A DNA stretch of 64,000 nucleotides from Nocardioides humilatus (GTDB taxonomy: Bacteria > Actinomycetota > Actinomycetes > Propionibacteriales > Nocardioidaceae). The stretch is taken from positions 620,001 to 684,000 of the forward strand of contig NZ_VUJV01000003.1 in assembly GCF_008373755.1 (NCBI RefSeq), in the 5' to 3' direction. This document shows positions 55,861 to 64,000 of the stretch, piece by piece. Under the pieces are notes generated by a model. The model had not been told where the DNA came from, made no database searches, and saw only the letters and a list, made by a program, of their open reading frames with translations. Both the position numbers and the translations under genes were made by a program. How positions within the stretch are numbered: the first letter of the stretch is position 1; each line of letters starts with the position of its first letter.

Positions 55861-57669
55861 TCAGGGCGTGACGGGCAGGGTGAGCTTCTGGGCCGTGCCC
55901 GAGGCGATCGTGACCGGGACCGGCGTGAGCCCGCCGCGGTAGTTGATCGAGCCGCCGGAGACGATGAGCCGGAGCCGGTGACCCTGGTCGAAGCGATGCA
56001 CGATCGCCGGGAGTGTCACCGTGAACGGCTTGGTCACATCGGGGATGCGCACGGGCGCCTCGAGCCCGTTGATCAGGTGGGCCTTGCCGTCGGGGCCGAC
56101 GTCGGCGACCTTGACGAAGAGGACGAGCATCCCGGCGGGACCCGACTTCTGCGTGACCGCCGCGGTCGGGGCGTCGACCTTGACCTTGACCACGGGCTGG
56201 CCGACGACGTCGAGCTTGCTCGACAGGATCGGCGTCTGCCAGGTGGCGAAGGTCCCAGGCACGTCGGAGACCTCGCTGACCGGCTCGCCGACGTAGCCGC
56301 CCAGCACGTCGAGCGTGTCGATCTCCGTAGGCGCCCCTGCAGGCGGGGTGACGAACGACTGCGAGCCCGCCGTCGTGATCAGACCGGTGACCAGGTCGCC
56401 CGCGCCGGAGAGCCGGAACACCTTCTTGGCCCCGACCGGGAAGCTCGTCGAGGTCGCGTAGGCAGGAGCGGCATTGCCGCTGTAGGTGCTCCAGTGGCGG
56501 TAGTAGGCGAACTCGGGGCCGGTGCTGACCGGCGAGTCCAGCAGGTAGTGGTCGAGCCAGTCGAGAATCCGGCCGGTCTCGTACTGCTGCGTGGGGTCGG
56601 GGTTGCCCAGGTCGATCTCTCCCGGGGCGGCGCCGCCGGAGTGGCCCCACGACTGCCAGATCATCTTGGTCTCGACGTGGCGACGCTGGAGCGCCTTGTA
56701 GGTGGCGATCGCCTCGTTGAGGTTGAAGAGGGTGTCGTTCTCGCCCTGGATCAGCAGGACGGGCACCTTGATCTTGTCGAGGTAGGACCCGACTGAGGCG
56801 TGCCGCAGCTTCGCGACGTGCTGGGGCGAGAGGTAGCCGGTGGCACCCGCATAGACCAGGGCGGGGCACACGAAGTCGGCGAAGTTGGGGCAGGGCGTCG
56901 CATCGGGCGGCACCTGCTGGTTCTGGGCATCGCCGGTCAGGCCGAGCAGGGAGAAGCCGAGCGCCCAGTTGGTCTTGGCCGCACCCGGACGGACCGACGA
57001 GACACCGGAGGCCTGGTCGGTGTTGTTGGGGTCGAGGCTGTAGCTGAGGTCGTTCCAGGTGATGAGCGGGACGAGCGTGTCGACCCGCGCGTCGACGGAA
57101 GCGACCGCGAACTGGAAGCCGCCGCCGTAGGACCCGCCGAGGGTGCCGACCCGCGGGTCGTTCGAGCGGGCCTGGCCGTCGTGATCGCGGTCGTCGAGCT
57201 GGACCACGTCCAACGTCGGGGCGGGCTGGGTGTGGTCAGCGTCGAGAAACGCGATGCCCGGGTCGCCGCCGAGGTAGCTGACCAGCTGGCTCGCCGCCCG
57301 GCCGTCCCAGTCGGGGTCGTCGAGGGTGATCTTGCAGCCGGAGCCGCCGAACCCGAGGCCGGAGTAGGACAGCACCACGTAGCCACGCGCCGCGAAGGCC
57401 TTGCCCATCCCGGCCTGGTCGTCCTTCGAGCCGCCGAAGCCGTTGGTCGTCAGCACGGCCGGCACCCGGTCGGTCGAGGACGCCGTGGTCGGCACGTAGA
57501 GGTCGCCGACGACGTCGCACACCTTGTCCTTGGGGCCGACGACGGTCTTGAAGTGCAACGTCGTGACCGTGTAGGTCGGATCGGCTGCCGCGGTGCTCGC
57601 GCCGGTCGGGACCAGGGCGACGAGGGTCAGCAGGAACGCGAAGAGGGCAGGCAGCCGTAGGTGACGCAC
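55861..57669 (-). CDS. Secreted CocE/NonD-type (S15-like) hydrolase
   Basis: This is a 602-residue exported alpha/beta hydrolase of the X-Pro dipeptidyl-peptidase/CocE group. The signal peptide ends around residue 30 (LFAFLLTLVALVPTGAST). The nucleophile Ser is in LGGSYGGGFQF, the acid probably in GENDTLFNLNEA and the His in SWGHSGG. The C-terminal third is the jelly-roll X-Pro_dipeptidase_C domain (VDAPTAAV...IVHRFDQGHRLRLIVSGG). It likely hydrolyses peptides or esters outside the cell. A TTG three codons upstream of the chosen GTG is an alternative. Confidence 0.83.
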   Translation of the reverse strand: MRHLRLPALFAFLLTLVALVPTGASTAAADPTYTVTTLHFKTVVGPKDKVCDVVGDLYVPTTASSTDRVPAVLTTNGFGGSKDDQAGMGKAFAARGYVVLSYSGLGFGGSGCKITLDDPDWDGRAASQLVSYLGGDPGIAFLDADHTQPAPTLDVVQLDDRDHDGQARSNDPRVGTLGGSYGGGFQFAVASVDARVDTLVPLITWNDLSYSLDPNNTDQASGVSSVRPGAAKTNWALGFSLLGLTGDAQNQQVPPDATPCPNFADFVCPALVYAGATGYLSPQHVAKLRHASVGSYLDKIKVPVLLIQGENDTLFNLNEAIATYKALQRRHVETKMIWQSWGHSGGAAPGEIDLGNPDPTQQYETGRILDWLDHYLLDSPVSTGPEFAYYRHWSTYSGNAAPAYATSTSFPVGAKKVFRLSGAGDLVTGLITTAGSQSFVTPPAGAPTEIDTLDVLGGYVGEPVSEVSDVPGTFATWQTPILSSKLDVVGQPVVKVKVDAPTAAVTQKSGPAGMLVLFVKVADVGPDGKAHLINGLEAPVRIPDVTKPFTVTLPAIVHRFDQGHRLRLIVSGGSINYRGGLTPVPVTIASGTAQKLTLPVTP

Positions 57670-57698
57670 GCAGGGCAAACGACCTGGATGTGACGTAG

Positions 57699-57714
57699 GT
57701 TACGGATCGGTAAC
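57699..57714. promoter_or_regulatory. Palindrome upstream of the secreted hydrolase
   Basis: GTTAC and GTAAC flank GGATCG, giving a 16-bp near-palindrome with one internal mismatch pair, about 30-45 bases upstream of the hydrolase start and just past the allE stop. Position and symmetry suit a repressor or activator operator, but no cognate regulator is adjacent. Confidence 0.4.
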
Positions 57715-57721
57715 AACCGGG

Positions 57722-58537
57722 CTAGACGGTCAGCCTCGGGTGCCGGTTGACGTCCTTGTAGAGCAGGTAGCGGAACCGCCCGGGCCCGCCGGCGTAGCAG
57801 GCCTGGGGGCAGAAGGCCCGCAGCCACATGAAGTCGCCGGCCTCGACCTCGACCCAGTCCTGGTTGAGGAGGTAGACGGCCTTCCCCTCGAGCACGTAGA
57901 GCCCGTGCTCCATGACGTGGGTCTCCGGGAAGGGGATCGTGCCGCCGGGCTCGAAGGTGACGATGTTGACGTGCATGTCGTGGCGCACGTCGGTCGGGTC
58001 GACGAACCGCGTGGTCGACCAGGCGCCGCCGGTGTCGGGCATCGGCTGGGGCGCGACGTCCTGGTCGCGGGTGATGACGACCTCGGGCACCTCGACGCCG
58101 TCGACGCGCTGGTAGGCCTTGCGGATCCAGTGGAAGGTCGCGGTCGCGTCGCTGACGTTGCGCAGTCCCCACCCGGCGCCCGGCGGCAGGTAGACGTAGG
58201 AGCCGCCGGTCAACGGGTGCTCGGCCCCCTCGACGGTCAGGATCAGCGACCCGTCGACGACGAACAGCACCGCCTCGGCGTCGGGGGTGTCGTCCGGACG
58301 CTCGGAGCCACCACCGGGGGCGACCTCGACGACGTACTGGCTGAAGGTCTCGGCGAAGCCCGAGAGCGGTCGGGCGAGCACCCACAACCGGGTGCGTTGC
58401 CAGTGCGGCAGGGCGGAGGCGGTGATGTCGCTCAGGGTGCGCGCGGGGATGACCGCGTAGGCCTCGGTGAAACGGGCGCGGTCAGTGGTGAGCGCCGTCT
58501 GCGGGGGCAGTCCGCCCCGCGGCACGTGGTAGCTCAT
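57722..58537 (-). CDS. allE: (S)-Ureidoglycine aminohydrolase
   Basis: This 271-residue bicupin enzyme converts ureidoglycine to (S)-ureidoglycolate and ammonia. The first cupin spans about 60-135 ([30 protein letters not shown]). The second spans about 180-260 ([38 protein letters not shown]), with the His/Glu metal ligands in [13 protein letters not shown]. Its ATG overlaps the allB stop as ATGA. Confidence 0.93.
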   Translation of the reverse strand: MSYHVPRGGLPPQTALTTDRARFTEAYAVIPARTLSDITASALPHWQRTRLWVLARPLSGFAETFSQYVVEVAPGGGSERPDDTPDAEAVLFVVDGSLILTVEGAEHPLTGGSYVYLPPGAGWGLRNVSDATATFHWIRKAYQRVDGVEVPEVVITRDQDVAPQPMPDTGGAWSTTRFVDPTDVRHDMHVNIVTFEPGGTIPFPETHVMEHGLYVLEGKAVYLLNQDWVEVEAGDFMWLRAFCPQACYAGGPGRFRYLLYKDVNRHPRLTV

Positions 58538-59886
58538 CGCTCGCCTCTCCTCAGCAGTCGTCCTCGCGGAGCATCCTGCACCCCCGGGCCAACTGGCGTA
58601 CCCCGAAGCCAGGTTTCCCTGACGACGCCCCGCAGCCGTCGACCCGCGTAGGCGGAGACCGGGTTGCGATGGTGGAGGTGCGCGACGTCGACGGTCAGCT
58701 CCTCCTCCGGCGCGAAGCGCACCAGGTCGGCGTCCGCCCCGACCTCGATCCGGCCCTTGTGGGCGAGGCCGACCCGATCGGCGGGAGCCGTCGCCATCCA
58801 GCGCACCACGTCGGCCAGTCCGAGGCCGCGCGCCCGGGCGCCCGTCCAGACGGCCGGGAGTCCCAGCTGCACCGACGCGATGCCACCCCAGGCCGCGCCG
58901 AAGTCACCGCCCCCACGTTCCTTGAGATCGGGCGTGCAGGGCGAGTGGTCGGACACGACGAAGTCGATGTCGCCGTCGACCAGGGCAGCCCAGAGCAGCT
59001 CACGGTTGGCGGCCTCCCGGATCGGCGGGCAGCACTTCAGCGCCGTTGCCCCGTCAGCGATCTCCTCGGCCGCGAAGGTCAGGTAGTGCGGGCACGTCTC
59101 GACAGAGATGTCGACGCCGTCGGCGCGCGCTGCGCGCAACAGGGGTACGGCGTCGGAGCTGCTCAGGTGCACGATGTGCGCCCGCGCTCCGCTCCCCCTG
59201 GCGGCCTCGACGACCGCGGCGATGGCGGCGTCCTCGGCGGCGCGCGGGCGCGAGGCGAGGAAGCCGGCGTACCGGCGACCGTCGAGGGCACCTTCGTCGA
59301 GCAGCTCGGCTGCCTCGGCGTGCACGATCATCAGGGCACCGAGGCGAGCCGTCTGCGCCATCGCGGCCGTGAACGCCTCCCCCTCCAGGGCGCCGAACTC
59401 CGGCACCCCCGAGTCGAGCAGGAAGCACTTGAAGCCGAAGACCCCGGCCTCGTGGAGCGGGCCGAGGTCGGGCACGTTGCCCGGGACCGCGCCGCCCCAG
59501 AAGCCGACGTCGATCCGGACCTGACCCTCGGCAGCCCGGCGCTTGACGTCGAGGTGCTCGACGGTGGTCGTCGGCGGGATCGAGTTGAGCGGCATGTCGA
59601 GGAGGGTCGTGACTCCGCCGGCCGCAGCGGCGGTGGTGGCGCTGGCGAAGCCCTCCCACTCGGTGCGGCCGGGCTCGTTGACGTGCACGTGGGTGTCGAC
59701 CAGGCCCGGGAGCAGCACCTCGTCGTCGGCCAGGTCGACGGTGCGGACCGCCGCGGGCGGATCGTCGTAGGGCGTGATGACCGCGATCCGCTCCCCCAGC
59801 ACACCGACGCACGCGGCGACCTCGGCGCCGCCGATGATGGCGCCACGAGCCCGCAGGACCACGTCGAGCTGAGTCGCAGCAGCCAT
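58534..59886 (-). CDS. allB: Allantoinase
   Basis: This 450-residue amidohydrolase opens allantoin to allantoate. Metal motif [17 protein letters not shown] lies near residues 61-77, the carboxylated Lys is in [11 protein letters not shown] near 150, and further His/Asp ligands are in [14 protein letters not shown] and [18 protein letters not shown] and the [10 protein letters not shown] segment are allantoinase-like. Start overlaps the DUF6986 gene's stop by one base. Confidence 0.93.
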   Translation of the reverse strand: MAAATQLDVVLRARGAIIGGAEVAACVGVLGERIAVITPYDDPPAAVRTVDLADDEVLLPGLVDTHVHVNEPGRTEWEGFASATTAAAAGGVTTLLDMPLNSIPPTTTVEHLDVKRRAAEGQVRIDVGFWGGAVPGNVPDLGPLHEAGVFGFKCFLLDSGVPEFGALEGEAFTAAMAQTARLGALMIVHAEAAELLDEGALDGRRYAGFLASRPRAAEDAAIAAVVEAARGSGARAHIVHLSSSDAVPLLRAARADGVDISVETCPHYLTFAAEEIADGATALKCCPPIREAANRELLWAALVDGDIDFVVSDHSPCTPDLKERGGGDFGAAWGGIASVQLGLPAVWTGARARGLGLADVVRWMATAPADRVGLAHKGRIEVGADADLVRFAPEEELTVDVAHLHHRNPVSAYAGRRLRGVVRETWLRGTPVGPGVQDAPRGRLLRRGER

Positions 59887-61127
59887 CAGCTGCGCCGGGG
59901 GCTGGCCAGGGCGGTGAGCTGCTCCAGGTCGAGGCCGGCGCCCGCCTCGACCTCGGTCGCGTCGACCGCGCCGCTCTGCACGCCGCGCAGCAGGTAGCCG
60001 GCCAACGCTCGAGCCGTGGCGGGCTCATCCGCGATCCCGCCCATCTGCTGCTGGGTGTAGTCGGAGAGCCGGGTGAGCGCGCGGGCCAGGCCGCCGCGGT
60101 AGAACGCGAAGGTGGCGGCGTAGCGGGTCGGCAGCTGCCCGGGGTGCAGGTCCCAGCCCTGGTAGAGGCCGCGCTCGAGGGATCGCGTGACGAGCCGATG
60201 GTGCAGCGCCCAGGCCGCGTCGATCTCGTCGGCGCTCCCGACGGGCAGGACGTTGGTCGAGCCGTCGCTCAGGCGTACGCCGGTGCCCGCCGCAGCCGCC
60301 TGCATGACCAGCTTGGCGTGGTCGGCCACGGGGTGCTCGAGCGACTGCTGCTCGGCCGCGATCCCCGCCGCCGCCGAGTAGTCGTAGGTGCCGTAGTGCA
60401 GGCCGGTGAGCCGGTCACCGCCGGCGTGGATGATCCGAGCGACGGTCGCCGCACCGTCGGCGCCGAGGATCGACTGCGGCGTCTCGATCTGGACCTCGAA
60501 GGCGAGCGCCCCGCCCGGCAGGCCGAGCCCCTCCTCGAGGGTCCCGCACGCCTCGACCATCGCCTCGACCTGCTCGACCCGGGTGACCTTGGGCAGGGTC
60601 ACGACCCAGCCCTCGAGCGAGCCGCCGTCGTCGAGCAGCGTCGCGACGAAGGTGGTCAGGGTGCGCGCCGACCGGCTCCGGGTCGCGGCCTCGAAGCACT
60701 TGACGCGGATGCCGCCGTAGGGCGCCGCGCTCCCGGTCCGCTGGCTCTTCGCGAGCGCACCCGCCGCTCGCGCGACGTCGGCGTCCTCGTCGGCATCGGT
60801 GTGCCCGACGTAGCCGTCCTCGAAGTCGATGCGGAGGTCCTCGACCGGTTCGGCGGCGAGCTTGGCGCGCACCCGGGCGACGAGGTCGCCGGTGCCGACG
60901 ATGCGTCGGAAGCGGTCGGGGTGCTCGTCGATCAGCGCGAGGGCGGCCGCGCCGTAGGCAGGCACGAGGTCGGCGCGGTAGCGGTCGGCCGGCACGTAGA
61001 CCGTGTGCACCGGCTGGCGACCGGGCCGGTCGCCGGGGTAGTCGGCAGCCAGCTCGGCGTCGACCGGCGCCAGTCGTTCGTCGAGCGCGCCGAGCAGCTG
61101 ACCTGCGAGGTCCTCGGGGGTCGTCAC
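59886..61127 (-). CDS. DUF6986 family protein, CitE-like aldolase fold, in purine operon
   Basis: This is a 413-residue protein with features of the HpcH/CitE-type TIM barrel: [18 protein letters not shown] resembles the substrate/Mg loop of citrate lyase beta and malate synthase relatives, and [14 protein letters not shown] has the metal-binding Glu. Other conserved-looking parts are [15 protein letters not shown] and [16 protein letters not shown]. The activity is unknown; a C-C lyase or synthase acting on glyoxylate or an acyl-CoA is plausible. The GTG start overlaps malate synthase G as GTGA and its end overlaps allB. Confidence 0.75.
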   Translation of the reverse strand: MTTPEDLAGQLLGALDERLAPVDAELAADYPGDRPGRQPVHTVYVPADRYRADLVPAYGAAALALIDEHPDRFRRIVGTGDLVARVRAKLAAEPVEDLRIDFEDGYVGHTDADEDADVARAAGALAKSQRTGSAAPYGGIRVKCFEAATRSRSARTLTTFVATLLDDGGSLEGWVVTLPKVTRVEQVEAMVEACGTLEEGLGLPGGALAFEVQIETPQSILGADGAATVARIIHAGGDRLTGLHYGTYDYSAAAGIAAEQQSLEHPVADHAKLVMQAAAAGTGVRLSDGSTNVLPVGSADEIDAAWALHHRLVTRSLERGLYQGWDLHPGQLPTRYAATFAFYRGGLARALTRLSDYTQQQMGGIADEPATARALAGYLLRGVQSGAVDATEVEAGAGLDLEQLTALASPRRS

Positions 61128-63289
61128 GGGGCCTGCTCGAGCTTCTTGGCCCGCCTGCGCCGGTGGAGGATCGGTTCGGTGTAGCCCGATGGCTGCGCGA
61201 GGCCTTCGAAGATCAGGTCGCGGGCGGCCCCGAAGGCCTGGCCGTCGTAGGACGGAGCCATCGGCTCGTAGCCCGGGCCCGCCTGCTGCGTGTCGACCAC
61301 ATCGGCCATCCGCCGCAGCGCCTCCTCGACCTCCGCGGCGGTGACGATGCCGTGGCGCAGCCAGTTGGCGACGTGCTGGCTGGAGATGCGGCACGTGGCG
61401 CGGTCCTCCATCAGCTCGGTGCCGGTGACGTCGGGCACCTTGGAGCAGCCGATGCCCTCGTCGATCCACCGCTTCACGTAGCCCAAGATGCCCTGCACGT
61501 TGTTGTCGAGCTCGGCGCGACGTTCGTCGTCGGACCAGCGCGGATCGTCGGCGAAGGGCACCGCGAGAAGCTGCTCCACAGGCGTGGGGGCAACACCGGT
61601 GAGCTCCTCCTGGCGGGCCGCGACGTCGACCTGGTGGTAGTGGATCGCATGCAGGGTCGCCGCGGTCGGCGAGGGCACCCAGGCGCACGAGGCGCCGGCG
61701 CGCGGATGGCCGATCTTCTGCTCGAGCATCGCCGCCATCTCGTCGGGCATCGCCCACATGCCCTTGCCGATCTGCGCGCGCCCGCGCAGGCCGCAGGCCA
61801 GGCCGATCACCACGGACCGGTCTTCGTAGGCCTGGATCCACGGCTGGGTCTTCATCGCCCCCTTGCGGACCATCGGGCCGCCGAGCATCGAGGTGTGCAG
61901 CTCGTCGCCGGTGCGGTCGAGGAAGCCGGTGTTGATGAAGGCGACCCGGCCGCGGGCGGCGTGGATGCAAGCCGCGAGGTTGGCCGAGGTACGCCGCTCC
62001 TCGTCCATGATGCCGAGTTTGATGGTGCCGCGGGCCAACCCGAGGAGGTCCTCGCAGCGCGCGAAGAGGTCGTCGGTGAAGGCGACCTCGTCGGGGCCGT
62101 GCATCTTCGGCTTCACGGCATACATCGATCCGGTCCGCGAGTTGCCCAGGTCGCCGCGACCCTGGAGGTCCACGAGACTGCCGAGGGCCGTGACGACCGC
62201 ATCGAGGATGCCTTCGGGGATCTCCTCGCCCGCCGCGTCGAGCACGGCATCGGTGGTCATCAGGTGACCCACCTGGCGGACGAAGAGGAGGGATCGGCCG
62301 GGGAGCACGAGCTCGCCGCGGTCGATCGTGTAAGTGCGGTCGGGCGCGAGAGTGCGGGTGAAGGTGCGCCCGCCCTTGGCCACCTCGGCACTGAGCGTGC
62401 CGCGGTTGAGGAGGAGCCAGTTGCGGTAGGCGGCGACCTTGTCGGCGGTGTCGACAGCGGCGATGGAGTCCTCGAGGTCCATGATCGTGGAGATCGCAGA
62501 CTCGACCAGGAGGTCCTTCACCCCGGCCGGGTCGTCCTTGCCGATGGCGTGCGCGCGGTCGACCTGGATCTCGACGTGCAGGCCGTGGTGGACGAGCAGC
62601 ACCGCCTCGGGATCGGCGGGGTCGCCGCGGTGCCCGACGTAGGCGCCGGCATCGGCCAAGGTCGTCCGCCCGCCCGAGGTCGTCACGACCAGCGCGGCAT
62701 CCTCGACGGCGTACTGCCGCGCGTCAGCGTGGCTGCCCACGGCCAGCGGGAAGTGGTCGTCGAGGAACCGTCGCGCCCGCCTGATGACCTCGGCGCCCCG
62801 CGTCGGGTTGTAGGTCGTGCCGCGCTCCCGGCCGTCGGCCTCGGGGATCACGTCGGTCCCGTAGAGCGCGTCGTAGAGCGAGCCCCAACGGGCATTGGCG
62901 GCGTTGACGGCGAAGCGCGGGTTCAGCACTGGTACGACGAGCTGCGGGCCCGCCTGCAGCGCCACCTCGGCATCGACGTCGGTGGTCGCGATCGCGAACG
63001 GGTCGGGCGCGTCGACGAGGTAGCCGATGTCGCGGAGCATGGCGACGTAGGCCGCCTGGTCAGCGATGGGACCGGGGTGGTCGGTGTGCCACTGGTCGAG
63101 CTGCTGCTGGAGCTCGTCACGACGCGCGAGCAGGGCGCGGTTGCGCGGGGCGAGGTCGGCCAGGATCGCCTCGAAACCGGCCCAGAACGCGCCCTCGTCG
63201 ATGCCGGATCCGGGCAGCGCTTCGTCACGCACGAACGCGTGCAGCTCTGCGGCGACGCTCAACCCGCCGACCTGGATCCGCTGGGGCAC
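61124..63289 (-). CDS. glcB: Malate synthase G
   Basis: This 721-residue monomeric enzyme condenses glyoxylate with acetyl-CoA to malate. Signatures are [23 protein letters not shown] near 270 (acidic Mg ligands), [35 protein letters not shown] and the C-terminal [30 protein letters not shown] with the catalytic Asp region. Here it is the first gene of the allantoin operon, so it probably assimilates glyoxylate from ureidoglycolate. The GTG at 63289 is 6 bases after TACTCT; GTG at 63295 is an alternative. Confidence 0.95.
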   Translation of the reverse strand: MPQRIQVGGLSVAAELHAFVRDEALPGSGIDEGAFWAGFEAILADLAPRNRALLARRDELQQQLDQWHTDHPGPIADQAAYVAMLRDIGYLVDAPDPFAIATTDVDAEVALQAGPQLVVPVLNPRFAVNAANARWGSLYDALYGTDVIPEADGRERGTTYNPTRGAEVIRRARRFLDDHFPLAVGSHADARQYAVEDAALVVTTSGGRTTLADAGAYVGHRGDPADPEAVLLVHHGLHVEIQVDRAHAIGKDDPAGVKDLLVESAISTIMDLEDSIAAVDTADKVAAYRNWLLLNRGTLSAEVAKGGRTFTRTLAPDRTYTIDRGELVLPGRSLLFVRQVGHLMTTDAVLDAAGEEIPEGILDAVVTALGSLVDLQGRGDLGNSRTGSMYAVKPKMHGPDEVAFTDDLFARCEDLLGLARGTIKLGIMDEERRTSANLAACIHAARGRVAFINTGFLDRTGDELHTSMLGGPMVRKGAMKTQPWIQAYEDRSVVIGLACGLRGRAQIGKGMWAMPDEMAAMLEQKIGHPRAGASCAWVPSPTAATLHAIHYHQVDVAARQEELTGVAPTPVEQLLAVPFADDPRWSDDERRAELDNNVQGILGYVKRWIDEGIGCSKVPDVTGTELMEDRATCRISSQHVANWLRHGIVTAAEVEEALRRMADVVDTQQAGPGYEPMAPSYDGQAFGAARDLIFEGLAQPSGYTEPILHRRRRAKKLEQAP

Positions 63290-63378
63290 CCGCACAGAGT
63301 AGGGCCCTGGACACGCTTGTCACGGCCCTCTAAGGTCGCCATATTCACGACCGATCGAACGCATAGATGGAGATGTCG

Positions 63379-63852
63379 ATGCACACCGCTGCTGCGCTGG
63401 AGGACTCCATCGAGCTCGACGCTCCGCCATCGACGGTGTGGGCGGCCGTGAGCGATCCGCGCCGGATGCCCGAGTGGAGCCCCCAGGTCACCTCGGTCCG
63501 GCTCCGCCACGGGGCCGAGGTCGTCGAGCTCGGCACCGAGTTCACCAACCGCAACAAGTACGGCGAGCTGGAGTGGACCACGCGCGCGAAGGTCGTCCGG
63601 TTCGAGGTCGAGAAGGAGATGGCCTTCCGCATCGAGGACAACTGGGTGATCTGGAGCTTCGCCCTCGCTCCCCTGCCCGACGGTCGCACCCTGCTGACCC
63701 AGCGCCGCGAGGTCCCCGACGGGATCTCCGACCTCTCCTACGAGCTGTCCGAGGGCTTCATGGGCGGCGTCGACAGCTACACCGAGATCCAGCGCGCGGG
63801 CATGCGCGAGACGCTCGAGGCGATCCGTGGGACGGTCGAGTCCGCGACCTGA
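63379..63852 (+). CDS. SRPBCC family (START-like) protein
   Basis: This is a 157-residue helix-grip protein: IELDAPPSTVWAAVSDPRRMPEWSPQVTSVRL at the start and the long C-terminal helix GFMGGVDSYTEIQRAGMRETLEAI form the hydrophobic cavity of polyketide cyclase/dehydrase-like SRPBCC proteins. The ligand is unknown. I chose the third of three closely spaced in-frame ATGs (63379), which has GGAG six bases upstream. Confidence 0.83.
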   Translation: MHTAAALEDSIELDAPPSTVWAAVSDPRRMPEWSPQVTSVRLRHGAEVVELGTEFTNRNKYGELEWTTRAKVVRFEVEKEMAFRIEDNWVIWSFALAPLPDGRTLLTQRREVPDGISDLSYELSEGFMGGVDSYTEIQRAGMRETLEAIRGTVESAT

Positions 63853-63874
63853 GCGGTAGGCGATAGTCGTCGCC

Positions 63875-64000
63875 ATGACCTACGCGGAACAGGCGGAGTG
63901 GCGGGCGATCCAGGAGTTCCTCCCTGAGCAGTACCGGATCACCGACGCCACCTCCCCCGCCGAGGAATGGTGGGAGCACCGCGGGCACCGGATCCACCTC
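63875..64000 (+). CDS. Start of an unidentified gene, cut by window edge
   Basis: An ATG 7 bases after GATAGT (leaderless pattern) opens a frame that runs to the window end. The 42 visible residues (MTYAEQAEWRAIQEFLPEQY, then acidic and His-containing WWEHRGHRIHL) do not identify a family. Codon use matches neighbouring real genes. Confidence 0.55.
   Translation, partial: MTYAEQAEWRAIQEFLPEQYRITDATSPAEEWWEHRGHRIHL

Noticed and set aside
61163-63451. A 762-codon plus-strand open frame opposite malate synthase G
   Set aside because: High GC leaves long open frames opposite real genes. Its translation is low-complexity Arg/Gly/Val/Glu-rich with no domain, while the minus strand encodes an unmistakable malate synthase.

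Overview
The window is high-GC DNA with dense, often overlapping genes on both strands and many GTG starts, typical of an actinobacterium. The mycothiol enzymes Mca and MshB, the KstR-type operator, a DUF4307 protein, a stand-alone malate synthase G and the GreA leader context all fit Actinomycetes; gene content resembles Nocardioidaceae (Nocardioides-like), which is an inference. I found no tRNA, rRNA, CRISPR array, prophage or intact insertion sequence, and no stretch over 300 bases without a gene or a described site. A recurring feature is a TAnnnT box 6-7 bases before a start codon with no Shine-Dalgarno sequence, so many genes here look leaderless; I used that to choose several starts.

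Layout. 0-2.6 kb: a secreted glycine-rich protein (cut by the edge), an alpha/beta hydrolase and a hemolysin III-type membrane protein. 2.8-7.9 kb: phenylacetate catabolism (paaABCDE, a paaG-like isomerase, a TetR regulator) with a likely operator in front of paaA. 7.9-11.9 kb: a module of a 46-aa peptide, a large LuxR/LAL ATPase regulator and a secreted protein, whose two promoters share a 37-bp element. 11.9-17.4 kb: a 3-hydroxyacyl-CoA dehydrogenase, a DUF2236 oxygenase with a divergent TetR, mca and greA. 17.4-22.5 kb: an overlapping operon metB - MutL-like ATPase - AI-2E family permease - ilvA. 22.5-32.3 kb: assorted enzymes and membrane proteins (intradiol dioxygenase, MsrA, UbiB-like kinase, VOC proteins, DinB, TSUP permease, BtuF-like protein). 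32.3-33.3 kb: a DUF559 nuclease-like gene flanked on both sides by nearly identical 48-bp palindromes. 33.4-37.7 kb: a vWA protein with its MoxR-type AAA+ ATPase and a class III cyclase. 37.7-39.4 kb: a thiolase/DUF35 pair behind a KstR-type operator. 39.4-45.3 kb: membrane and envelope proteins, mshB, a lipoprotein, and a decayed vapC.

45.3-63.3 kb is mostly purine catabolism. One plus-strand operon carries an unknown 356-aa protein, uraD, uraH, urate oxidase, an RpiR-type regulator and a CMP/dCMP-type (probably guanine) deaminase. Facing it are the minus-strand xdhA-xdhB-xdhC-thioesterase operon and the allE-allB-DUF6986-malate synthase G operon. Together they encode most of a route from guanine and xanthine through urate and allantoin to ureidoglycolate and glyoxylate, with malate synthase feeding glyoxylate into malate. 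Allantoate amidohydrolase and the ureidoglycolate step are not visible here. A MerR regulator and a cupin with twin back-to-back MerR promoters sit between the two halves. The right edge holds a SRPBCC protein and the start of an unidentified gene.
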